This document shows positions 25,536 to 37,200 of a DNA stretch of 64,000 nt, in pieces (position 1 is the stretch's first letter; the number at the start of each line of letters is the position of its first letter). Below the pieces are notes generated by a model that was given only the letters and a program-made list of their open reading frames with translations, was not told where the DNA came from and ran no database searches. Source of the stretch: Rhinopithecus roxellana. Its lineage: Eukaryota > Chordata > Mammalia > Primates > Cercopithecidae. A program made the translations under genes and the position numbers. The stretch is from positions 52,338,250 through 52,402,249 of the forward strand of contig NC_044562.1 in NCBI RefSeq assembly GCF_007565055.1, in the 5' to 3' direction.

Positions 25536-25738
25536 TTAGGGGAACATCACACACTGGGGCCTGTCGTGGGGTGGGAGGAGAGGGAGGGATAGCATTAGGA
25601 GCTATACCTAATGCAAATGATGAGTTAATGGGTGCATCACAGCAACATGGCACATGTATACATATGTAACAAACCTGCACGGTGTGCACATGTACCCTAT
25701 AACTTAAAGTATAATAATAATAATAAAATAATAACAAT
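25536..25738 (+). mobile_element. Short L1 3'-UTR fragment
   Basis: Contains ggggaacatcacacactggg, the G-rich tract, gcaacatggcacatgtatac, tgtaacaaacctgcac and an aataataataat tail. Strongly 5'-truncated (about 200 bases). No clear target duplication seen. Confidence 0.85.
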
Positions 25739-26296
25739 GCAAGTCCTTTTTGACTAAACATAAATCAAGACATGCACAACTGAGATTTAACTGATGACCC
25801 TGGTGATTCTATCAAGATCAGTCTCTGCCCAGGCACAGAGTTCTAATAGGTATTTGTGAATCTACTCCTCAGATATCTGCTGTATAATACTTCAGGGGCT
25901 TTTTTTTCTTTTTTATCTTGGACTGCTGAAATAATAAAATTATTTGAGATGTACTGAAAGAAAACCATGAATCATCAGTACATGGATTTACTAAACAATT
26001 AACTCAGGAACACGAATAACAAATTAGTGTGCTCTGCAGAGGTGAAATATCATGAATCTCTCTGAAAGGAATGATAAGCTCCTTTAAACTCCAATGGTTA
26101 TAATAAATGGCTATAAATAAATTCCATATCCCAGATCCGATCTCTTTCTGCAGCATCTCTAGACTAGGTCTTTATTGGGTCTCATTCTGGTTCTTGACTG
26201 GGTGACTCTAGAAGCACTCAGATGGTCTTTGCATTTTCTCAACATCCAGTCTACACAATATAACGTTACTACTCATTGCCATCAACAGCAATTGGC

Positions 26297-26328
<32 letters not shown>

Positions 26329-26589
26329 GTGATCATTGCTGTCACATAGCCTTCCTTGGCCGTTGTACAATTCCACAATGCCTTGGGTGGGCCCTCCTGT
26401 TGTCTTCTTTCTGTGCGCTTTGCTTACATTTGTTCTTCATTTTGAACTTTGGCTATAACGAAAAGTTTCTTGAAGGAGCCTCTAAGATGACGTCCCCTTG
26501 GAGATTAAAATCCTTTTCCTACTTAACAAATTCCTTCCTTTGAAGCATCTAGCAGACAGGTAGTGAAGACCTACTATCCTAAGTCCTTG

Positions 26590-26752
26590 CTACTAAAGTG
26601 CAAGGCAGCACCATCAACCTCACCTGGGAGCTTCTTGAAATGCAGAAATTCAATCCCAGAAGTTAGGACCCAGACTTCAATCAGAATTTTCATTTTTACA
26701 AATTCTCAGGTAATTTGATTTGTATGAATAAAGTTTGAGAAGCACTGTCCTA
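26590..26752 (+). mobile_element. MER5A-like (hAT-Charlie) non-autonomous DNA element
   Basis: Shows cacctgggagcttcttgaaa, tgcagaaattcaatccc, then caaattctcaggtaattt and the end aagtttgagaagcactgtcc. The order matches the remembered MER5A pattern; diverged. Confidence 0.6.
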
Positions 26753-27004
26753 AATGGTATTCCATGACCAGTTTTTTGGTTTCAAAAAATTTCTTGAAAA
26801 TTTAAAATCAGTAATGTTCACCCTTTATATCATAGCGGAATTGGCAGTCTATTACCAGTCCCTAGTTCAATTGCTTGAAAGAACACAATAAAGTTGAAAA
26901 GGTCAGTCCTGGATCTATAAGTTCATATTCTGTCCTTCCCATTTAATGCTTCAACTTGCTAAAACTCTTTTACCTGTCAACTATCTTTATCCATCTTTAC
27001 TATC

Positions 27005-27170
27005 ACCATAACAGTTAACTTACTGAGCTGTGCCAAATGCTGTGCTAAGTTCCTTTACATTCTTTAATAACTGTGAAATAGGCACTAATACCACCATCAT
27101 GGAGTGAGCAAATAAGCTCGTTATTCACAAAAATTTAAGTCTTTCTCCTTTGGGTGTGCAAAAAGACCCT
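27005..27170 (+). repeat. MIR/L2-like fragment
   Basis: Shows gagctgtgccaaatgctgtg, ctaagttcctttacattctt and taactgtgaaataggcac. Tentative. Confidence 0.4.
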
Positions 27171-28952
27171 TGTGAGAAAAATGGACTCTGATATTTGTCT
27201 GATATACATTATCTTTTAACATATTTGTAACTCCCTGCTGAGCACTGACATTCTGTATGCAAGTTATTACTTATGATTTGTGACAGTATTATTATACTGA
27301 CACTGTATGTAAACTGTTATTTACTCAATATGAGTAATAGAACATCAGTTGTGGAAATGAGAACAAAAAGTAAAAGGCCTCATGCAATAGCAGTAAGTAG
27401 AAGAAACTGAAACTGTATAGGATAGGAACTAATAATTAGATACGACATTTTAACTTTATACATTTAGAATGCAATGAGAATAAGTGCTAATTAAATGTTT
27501 TCAATATTCATAAGTAACTCTAAGTCATGCTTAAAAGCAAAAGGTGATAGGATGTTTCCTCTTCCCACTTCCTAGAAGTGCTATAATTTCCTTCTTTCCA
27601 AGAGAGGAAAAATTCTAGGAGAACATACACTTCATTTTGCTTAATTCCTTCCCTAAGACCACACTCCCATTTGTACAGGTGAAGAACATGGGCAAAAGAG
27701 CATTTCTCCAGAAACTGCCCAAACTTACTTTCTCTTTACATTCTTTTATATACACTTTACTGCATTCTCATTTTCCTCTGAAAAGGTTGAAGATGGCCAG
27801 CTGAGCAAATACTCTACTTTTAAATGTATGAAATTCAACTGAATATATTTAGAGGAAAGAATTATACTTCAAATCTGAGAATTTTTCAAATGTACTTCAA
27901 ATCTGAAATGTACTTCAAAATCTGCCTGTTTTTCTCATGGTATATCATTCACAGCAACTCCAAACATCAAAAAATCACCATTTCAAGATTCTTTCTCTTC
28001 TATGCTTTGTGCAAGTTCTTAGCACAATATGCACAAACTATGAACTTGGCATTTAAAAAAAAATTGCCTTCATCATCATGTACATGGTAATTCAAACTCA
28101 ATCTATGTATTCTTAATAACTTTTGCTAATGTTCTTGACTACTTTGAGACTTTACTCAAATCACATCTCCTTGGTATACTCTCTCAAATTATTTTAGTTA
28201 TTTGTTGACACTTCTAAATGTATCCATAAATTAAAAGATGCCTTGACTTTGTCTTTTTTTCAGACCCTTTCCTTTTTCATTTCCACATAACAGCTAGCAC
28301 AGTGGCTTGAACATGATAGCTTTCAAATGTTTAGTACCCAATAAAATGGGGAGAAGGAACATACAACTGATAGTTGTTGAGACTCCTCTTATTTCATTCA
28401 TCTACTATGTAGGTAATTTGCTCATTGTCTCAGCCTATTATTGCAACTGTTATATTTCTAATTTTGATTATTAAAATCTGGGTATCTTGTATTGTCAAAA
28501 ATTAACTAAAAGTGACTTCAAAACTAAATAGTTAAAATTGATTACTGTATTTCTATTAATATGGGGCATTTGGTTAATAGGTGTTATTACTGCTGTTATT
28601 GAACAAAGAGTTAAATAGTATTTTAATATCTATTCTTTGTAGTTTAATAGCATATTTTTAAAGAGAAGTTTTATTTGTCCTCGGATGGTAATTACTATGA
28701 CCACAGAACTAGATGAGCCAAAGAGGCCTCAATCATGCCCTCTCTCCAGGGTGGTCTAGTCTTAAACAGCATTTTTTAAAGCATTGTTTTTTTAAAGCAT
28801 CATAGACACTTCCCTAGGAAAAGAGAGTATCACCCTATTGGGTTATATGCTGCAATTCTTTTGGACCTCATTTGTTACCTATCAAATCTAATTCAAAATC
28901 TTCATGTTGCAGTTTAAGAAACCAGTAAAAACATTTTAGGCAAAATAAATAC

Positions 28953-28958
28953 TTTATT
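28953..28958 (-). terminator. ITPRID2: Polyadenylation signal AATAAA, distal
   Basis: The minus strand reads AATAAA here, followed by an AU/U-rich stretch (gtatttattttgcc). It is the last canonical hexamer before sequence with no further gene evidence, so it probably sets the main 3' end. Confidence 0.6.
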
Positions 28959-29163
28959 GTTTTAATATATATATTTTTAGAAATCAGCCTTTGTGTGATA
29001 TTTCAAACATTTATAAGCCTTTTAGAGATTCTTTCAAAGAACAGTGTTAACAACTCAACCACTGTTGATTAAAATATCACACACAAAGAAACACAATAGG
29101 AATTGAAAGAAGTATAAATGCTAGAAGAATAATTCTAGTAACATTTGGTGGTTACTTTACACA

Positions 29164-29169
29164 TTTATT
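29164..29169 (-). terminator. ITPRID2: Polyadenylation signal AATAAA, possible proximal site
   Basis: The minus strand reads AATAAA (within taaataaatgtg), about 210 bases before the distal signal. It could give a shorter 3' UTR. There is no further support beyond the hexamer. Confidence 0.35.
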
Positions 29170-30481
29170 TAACACATATAAAACCAAATAGGAAACCATT
29201 TTCCTTTTTTTCATAAAAACAAAGTTTTTGCTGGTTAAAACTGAACTAAAATCATTTTATGTATGAGGAGCACAAATCTAAATTACTTCCATTTTGAAAA
29301 AACACCAGCTTATTCATTTCTATTCATTCAAGTCATAGGCCCCATTATTTGGATGATACTCTATTTAGTCTGAAAGACAGAAAAAGAAACATCTTCATCT
29401 AATAAAGAAGTCTGGACACTGCAGAAAGTAAAAGTACATAGTGTTTAACATAAGGCACATTTCCAAAAGAAAAAATACTACATAAGCAATGATAAAATTA
29501 CATCTGTCTTGGGTAAAGCAACAAGGCTTACAGTGTAAGAACATTAAGTAGTTGTAGGTAACCTCATATAATTCTATCCTACTGCTATTAGTAACCTCTC
29601 AAGAATTAAGAGCAACTATATTTTTTACAACAGAACAGTTTTTCTTCTTGGAAGTGACATTAATTAACAGCAGTGGAGGGAAAAATCATTGGTTGCTTCA
29701 AGCTCTCAAAAAATGAATCAGTTATTGCACAGTAAATACCTCATAGAGGTCAGTGTTTTAAGAAGCTAGTCTGAAGAAATATGTTATTTATAAGTTGGAT
29801 AAGTCTGGAAGTTTTCAAGTTTTATAATTAATTCTAATAGGGAATCAAATGAAAAATATTGACATACAAATAAATATTAGGCTTTTCAAACTGCTAGAGT
29901 TTTTGATAGTTTAGAAAAGAAATAGCAAAGTGCCTAAGAGTCTATGTACGTTTTTTTAAAAAATACGGTTGAAGAAATACACATTGTACACTGTATACAG
30001 TAGCCCAGCTCAGCAGCAAGTATCTTCTAAAGCATAAGTAACACCTCCACCAGTGCATATCATTGATAATTCCAGTATTACACAGCTAATAGGATCCATG
30101 CCAACCTTAAAAAAGAAAAGAGAAGTCAGTTTTAAACCTCTTTCAAATACCTCTTTCAAATTAAAAGCTTCGCTAAAGGGGGATGAGAATTTTATGCAAA
30201 TATATATACATAGAAACATGATTATCCTGTAATCTCTATACATCTTCCTGAGAGTTAATTCTTTTATCCGTGGCTTTAAAAAGATAATTCCTATTAATTG
30301 CTTTGTGACATAATTTATTAAAATATTTTCCAATTTCCTACATCTGAAATTGTATATTTTTCAAATTACATTTGTTTCTCATGTTTTATTCAATGAATAT
30401 TTTTAGTTCTATTCTATTCAACTGTATAATTTCCTTTTGCATTCATCAAAAAGTATTATTAATATATATTATATAAAATGA

Positions 30482-30590
30482 AATTAGAGCTAAAGCAGGA
30501 GGATCGCTTGAGACTAGGAGTTTAAGACTAGCATGGGCAACATAGCAAGACCCCATCTCTACAAAAAAATTTTTTAATGTAATTAGAGCT
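30482..30590 (+). mobile_element. Short Alu left-monomer fragment with 10-bp target duplication
   Basis: About 89 bases (30492-30580) matching the second half of an Alu left monomer (ggaggatcgcttgagactag, caacatagcaagaccccatc). Flanked by aattagagct at 30482-30491 and 30581-30590. It lies in the last ITPRID2 intron. Confidence 0.8.
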
Positions 30591-31092
30591 ATGAGATAAA
30601 GTGAAAGTAATTCGTTTTACTAAGACAGACACATACAACAGATTTTTGAAATAAATTATGATTAGAAATGAATCTATGGGATATGTTTCTTTAAAAGATA
30701 AAAATAATTAGGAAAGATACTTAAAAGTTGTGATTAATTCACAAAATCTTGTTCTTTAAAAATACACATCTGAAATACTATTATAATCAAAGTAAGATTC
30801 AGGTTTGAAGGTCCAATTCCAGGATTTATTACTATAATGAAATTTCAGTAAAATGACCCAATAGAAGTAATTCCTTAGAGATTCATATTACGGGATTTGA
30901 CTTACGCTTCAAATAGGCTTGTGTGAAATTTTCACACTGTAAAATGACATACTACATATTATACATACATTCTAAAACTCAAAATTTAACTAGAGGACCA
31001 ACTGTGTACCAACCTGTGTACTAACAAAACAAAGAATAAAATGCCAATTACTATTTACATTTAGCTCAACAAAGAAGTTCAGAAAAATTTAC

Positions 31093-31210
31093 CTATAATT
31101 TCCGTTTAATGATTATCTTGCTTAGAATTAGACGCTTTACTTGAAGACACTGCTGCCAGAAGTCCACTTACAATTTCCCGTCTGATTTCCCCAACAATAC
31201 ACTCTTTAAT
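31093..31210 (-). CDS. ITPRID2: ITPRID2 last coding exon with stop, about residues 1226-1259
   Basis: 118-nt exon, coding 31210-31106. The acceptor is tttttccaatgtag. It encodes [20 protein letters not shown] and then [14 protein letters not shown] before TAA at 31108-31106. The stop is followed by 13 nt and a clear donor (ATAG|gtaaat, 31093/31092), so the 3' UTR is spliced to the exon at 30105. The stop is far less than 50 nt before the junction, so nonsense-mediated decay is not expected. The sequence continues the helical end of the preceding exon. Confidence 0.92.
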
Positions 31211-34200
31211 CTACATTGGAAAAACAGTAAAACAAAAATTTACCAATATGAATGTAATCTATTTTTTCCTGTTTTGGGAAAAAAAAACCAAATAGCATAC
31301 TATGCAGCCATAAAAAAGGATGAGTTTGCGTCCTTTGTAGGGACATGGATGCAGCTGGAAACCATCATTCTTAGCAAACTATCACAAGAACAGAAAACCA
31401 AACACCGCATGTTCTCACTCACAGGTGGGAACTGAACAATGAGATCACTTGGACTCGGGAAGGGGAACATCACACACTGGGGCCTATCATGGGGAGGGGG
31501 GAGGAGGGAGGGATTGCATTGGGGAGTTATACCAGATATGAATGATGAATTGATGGGTGCTGACGAGTTGATGGGTGCAGCACACCAACATGGCATAAGT
31601 ATACATATGTAACAAACCTGCACGTTATGCACATGTACCCTAGAACTTAAAGTATAATAAAAAAAAAAAAAAAAACAAACAAACAAAAAAAAACAAATAG
31701 CATTCAATTTCTTAATTTCACCTTCATGTGAATCTCCCTGCAATACAGAGAGGGAGTGGGGAATCGAGTCCATCTATCATCCAACCCAGATCAGACTCTG
31801 ACGACTGGTCTAGAATCATTCAGCTAACTAGATTACAAATATCACAATTCATAAAGTGAGGACATTAGAAAATGTTATTTCATAAATTAAAAAACTTCTA
31901 GTAAGTACTTTACCTCATGTCAAAAAAATAATCTGGAAGGACTTCTTAAATGTTTTTAGTATTATCTAACTTTGTAAGGTAATCAGCAGAGACATATGTG
32001 CTCTCATTGCTGAGAAAATCCTTTAGAGGCAAAATAATATACAAGTATATTGCCTGTTTATGCCAACTGACAGCAAGGTATCTAAAGACATTTTGTTCTA
32101 ACCTAACACACACATTTTAAATGGGAAGAAGAAATTATCATTTAGTACAATTTATTTTAAAACATAAAAAACATCCTCAAAACAACCATAAACTCTAAAA
32201 AAATAACTTTTTCTTTAGTTTCATGGTATCATTGCCACCCGTCTAAGCTTTTGTTTCCCATATACATATAGGGTATGAGAATATACATTTCATTTTATTG
32301 TTGGAAAAGGCAAATAGACCTGAGGCAATGACAATTCCATCAGGACTTTCTTCTCCAGATGTCCAAACACTTACATATGCCATCTCCACCTTTTCTCTCT
32401 AATGATACAGCATCACTTTTAAATAGCCCTTTGTGAAAGCTATAAATGTGTATTTCCTGAAATAAAGTGATAATGTGTTCCCAAATAAGCACTCGAGATA
32501 CTCTCAACCAGCTTTTAAAAATTCTACGTTTCCAGTTTCCTGTCAGCCAAATTGATTTATTTCCTAAAATGTTCCTAAGTACATCTCAAACACATCTTAA
32601 CTGTTATCTTTCCAAAAATGGCCCTGTATTAGTCTATCATGCAAAACTGGTACACAATACATAGATTTATACATAGCTATTTAAAGAAACAAAACACTCC
32701 TTAGCTACCAACCATCTGTACTAGAATATATTTAAATAGTGTAAGCTTTTCACTTTACCTTTTATCAATATTTCTTAACTTTAAACATCATCAAAAGATT
32801 TTGAAGCACATAGCACTTCAGATTTACTTTTCAAACAAGTATGTGTTGGATACAAATATTATAAAAACCAGAATCTCTTAGTCACAGTATATAAACAGAA
32901 ATACAATATACTGAATTACAACCACTGCAAATCTATGTTCACAAAACAATGAATATAGTCTTTCCAGTCCTGCTATCAATGCAATATGGCCATTTTATTA
33001 TATCTCATTATTCTTCATCACTCAAAAAAACAAACTAGCCAAACTATATTCTTGACAAACCAGAAATGTGTGTCAAACTTTTTTGGGAGTACAGGCATGA
33101 CTGGAGTAAAGTATAAAAGAATCTCTACCATCAAGCATGATATAATCTCAATGGACACAAAATGAACACTGTTTCATAAAATATCTTCCTTATTTATTTT
33201 TGAGACAGAGTCTTGCTGTGTCACCCAGACTGGAGTGTAGTGGTGCAATCTCAGCTTACTGCAACCTCTGCCTCCCAGGTTCAAGTAATTCTCCTGCCTT
33301 AGCCTCCCGAGTAGCTGGGATTACCACCACACCTGGCTAATTTTTGTATTTTTAGTAGAGACGGGGTTTCGTCATGTTGGCCAGGCTGGTCTTGAACTCA
33401 TGACCTCAGGTGATCCGCTCGCCTTGGCCTCCCAAAGTGCTGGGATTACAGGCGTGAGCCACCGCACCTGTTCGGTTTCATAAAATACTAAAGGAAAAAT
33501 AATTTAAGAATTCATTAATGACATAATAACAGAAGAAATTCTGGTAAATGAGAGACTAGTGTGGGCTAGAATTCTCAGAGAATGGTAGCTTTTACATGGT
33601 ATGCCACAACAAAGAAAGAACAATTTCAGATGACAGTGGAGATAGAAAACTCTGTAGCAAGATGGTCTCAAATGAGAGGGGATTATAATGGAGGCTGACT
33701 GCCAAGACAGTTCCCTCTAGAGAGCAGAAGGGAATCAGAATAGGAAGGGTGAGGTCAGATGGAAGGTGTACTGTGAGCTCCTTCAGCGAGCAGGTCAGGT
33801 CTCATTTATCAGTGTATCTCAGCATACAGTAAGAACTCAGTGAAGTGTCTGAATGAATGAATCAATGAGAGAGTGAGAAAGCTCAAGGGCAAGAGACAGT
33901 ATCAGACACAGAAAGGAAGAGAAAGCAGAAAAACAAGCAAACTATAAATAAAATGGCCCTGAAAATGATACAATGTCTTTAATAATTTATTGAAGGAATA
34001 AGTGTATGGACAAATAATTTAGTTCTAAAGTCTCCCATGCTATGGAGAGGTCAGAAGGATTAGAATTGAGGAAATTCCCCTGGGATGGATGGTAAAATTA
34101 CCTTTATGAGCACAATTTCCAAAAAAATGCAGGCTAAATACAGACTACCTGAGATTGTGAAAGGCATGCTTATTGACAATACAAAAAGACTGACTTCAAG

Positions 34201-37200
34201 TCTTAAGTATGGGGGAACGCATTCACTTATTATGCATCTATTGAGTGCCTACTAAGTGGCAGCTATTACAACAAGTGATCACTAAAAGAAATTTCCATAA
34301 GAATACATGAGTAAGCTGTGTATTTATCAAAATACATGGGTAAAACATGTCAGATATGTTCTAATAAAGATCCCAAAAGGCATGAACCAAGTCTATGAAC
34401 TTCAATTAACAAAGAACTCTCTAAACACAAAGCAATCTATGTTTACTCTTTGACATTTAATTTTGCTGAATTGGCTTCTGTGGGCATGTATTCATTCATC
34501 CTATTAAGTAATCTTTTTATTTACACACATTTATACATTTTTAAAGTAACTGCAAACAGTTTCAGGCCACTGATCACATACATCACAGATGACCTGGGCA
34601 AATTTTAAGACAGTGTGTACTTTTTTCCTACTACAACGCACATGCAGAAAAGAGGTATCTTTAACATGACAAAAGTTTAGCTATGTAATGAGTGTGTTAA
34701 ATATTTGTCTGCAAAGACTTTCAATGCTGTCCTTCAAAAAAAGAATTCTACTGTATTAACACGTTATAAATGATGAAAACGCTCTTTTCAAAAACTCACT
34801 TAATGGTACAATGAAAGAAACAAAGGCCTGACAGATACCATTGTTCTCATGCATCCATGAATGCAGTAAGAAAACTTTCCTGAAAGTGCCTGCCAAACAT
34901 GCTTAATCCTCACCTGCAAAACTGTTCAACCCAAGATTAAATCTTGCCTTTCTGAATGGTGGCTTTGTTAATGGGATTAGGGGCTCAGATCTGCTAGGAA
35001 GACAGAATCTAATTTAATTTTCCTGGTAGCTGTACACCAAGATTCAAAAAAAATTGGAATTTAGTAGAATATGTTTTTAGGTAAAAAGTTTACCAATTTG
35101 AATGACTGGAATAAAATCCAACCTAAATTTTAAATACTTTATAAACAAACAGAAAACTATTGTAACTAAGAAAATATTAACATAAATTATTTTTTAAATT
35201 ATAACTGGCATTAAACTAATTTATCTATTAAATGTGCTTTTAAAGTACTTCAAAATAATTTGTTTTCTTAAGTACAACAATACTCCTCTTATGCCTTGCT
35301 TGATCTATACATATTTTGCTGGGTAGGTCCTTTGTAGAGAGGAAAAGAATAAACGTTAAACCCAACTTCCTCAAGACAATGCCAAATTCAGAACTAAGTA
35401 GTTTCTAATTAATGGTTTAAATAAATTCTGAAAAATTCTTTGAACATTTGCCTTGCATGTCAGTTTAAGTGTCTGCAAATTATAAAATCTTCCATATTTA
35501 AAGAGAGGTTCTTTTAAATGATTAATTCTCTAGGACCAAGGCAGCCTAATGGGAATAACTAAATTTTCCCTATGCTATGTCTCATAAGCCAAAGAATCAA
35601 TGTTCTAGTCTGAAATTAATACTTTATTCTTAGGAAATCACCTCCAGGACGCATCACACCATTAAAATTCTAAAAATGAGGATTCAAGTGTGCACTGAAT
35701 GGAGTATTTGTGCTAAAAGAGCAATATAAAGTTTTCAAAGAAAACTTTCATACCAAAGCAAGCTAAGGGGAACAAAGACATCACATTTCTAGAAAAAAAA
35801 AAAGTTACCTTAAAACCCGCTTCCTCAGTTAGCAAATGTAGTATGGAGAAGAATAATTACATAATTTCACTCAAAAACTGATCTTTGATATAAAACATGT
35901 AAATAGGAATGGATTACTAATCATAGACACACCTGACTGAGTAGGGTGAATGCTGAGTTTGCTAAACATTAGGCAGCCACAACCAACTTAAAAAAATAAT
36001 TACATTTGTAGGAAAAATAAATGTATAGAATTAAGACCTTTTAAACATTTAGTTGGTAGAGTCGTATCATGAAAATAAATTACAGACATGAAGTCTTCTA
36101 CTATAATGCTTGTTTTGAAATGTGATTTGTTTCAACATAAATGAAATATTAGAAAGCTGCATATATGGCAAATTTCACATTTGCTTATGTACAATTTAAT
36201 CCACAGGATACTACAGGTAAACAGAGATAATTGCATTGAGCTGTTTAAACGATATATTCTATTCCTTCCTATTACCTGATCTCAGTGCAAAAAACATTTA
36301 TTTTACTAATTTTCTCAACCTTTGAACTTTCACTACTAATCATATGTAATTTTCTTTTGCAGTTCTTTTGGTCATCCATAACTATGGTAATTCTTCAAGT
36401 TCTTAAGCTGCTATCACTTAGGGCAAACCCTCTTCTCTTAATATATTTTGATTTTTGAACAAATAACACCAAACCAAATCAATCTATTTACACTTATTAA
36501 AATCACAAAATCATTTTCTCCTATCAATTGAAATTATAAAATGCAGTTTCTTTTTTTTTTTTTTAAACATGGAGTCTCGCTCTGTTGCCCAGGCTGGAGT
36601 GCAATGGCGTGATCTTGGCTCACTGCAACCTCCACCTCCCGGGTTCAAGAGATTCTCCTGCCCTAGGCTCCCAAGTAGCTGGGACTACAGGCACATGCCA
36701 CCATGCCCGGCTACAAAATGCAGCTTTTAATCTTTGAAGAGATCTAAACTGTAATTCCTCATTTTGTAGATGTGGAAACAAGAGATCCAAAGAGTATGTT
36801 GTATGTTTGAGTCCTTCACACATCTTTTTCACCAAAGTGAACACGGAGAACTGTCATTATTTCACATTAGAGTATGAAATTTGCAGAAATGCCATTACAA
36901 ATATATCTTAATTGATACAAACTTGATCAATAGGAAAGCTAATTTAAAAGCTCTGTGAAAATTATTGAATACAGTGAATCAAAAGAACATCCTGTAAATA
37001 ATTAATATTCAAACAAAATCTCCTCTAACACATACCTCCAAATAAATGAATTAAACATAGATTTTACCCACCTCCCGTATGACTTGCTGCAACTCATCTT
37101 GCTCCACATTTTTATGCATTTCCTCAGCAGCTGGCATTAATGGGAGTTTTCCATGCCTTTCTTCCACTTCAGATTTAGGTCCTACAACTTCTGGGGCTTC

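Larger units (their letters stand above)
25739..28929. other. Intergenic stretch next to the ITPRID2 3' end
   Basis: AT-rich. Contains a long T-run (about 26299-26326), a MER5A-like element (26590-26752) and a MIR/L2-like piece (27005-27170). No gene recognised. Confidence 0.45.
28930..30105 (-). other. ITPRID2: ITPRID2 terminal exon: 3' UTR, with an alternative in-frame C-terminus
   Basis: The acceptor is a strong pyrimidine tract plus AG at 30107-30106 (ttctcttttcttttttaag). In the main transcript this exon is purely untranslated. It is AU-rich and ends near 28930, just past an AATAAA at 28958-28953; the exact cleavage base is inferred. If the 31210-31093 exon is skipped, the preceding exon (phase 0) reads straight into it as VGMDPISCVILELSMICTGG and eleven more residues ending in EDTCC, with TGA at 30012-30010. 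No Alu or L1 lies inside it. Confidence 0.75.
31211..37071 (-). other. ITPRID2: ITPRID2 intron
   Basis: 5861 bases. Holds an antisense L1 3' end (31299-31693) close to the acceptor, an Alu (33184-33474), a 5'-truncated Alu (36547-36714) and L2-like stretches near 33785-33875 and 34215-34275. The rest is AT-rich with nothing recognised. Confidence 0.85.

Noticed and set aside
26175..26543. 122-codon plus-strand frame
   Set aside because: It is held open by the T-run (poly-Phe) and has no recognisable domain.
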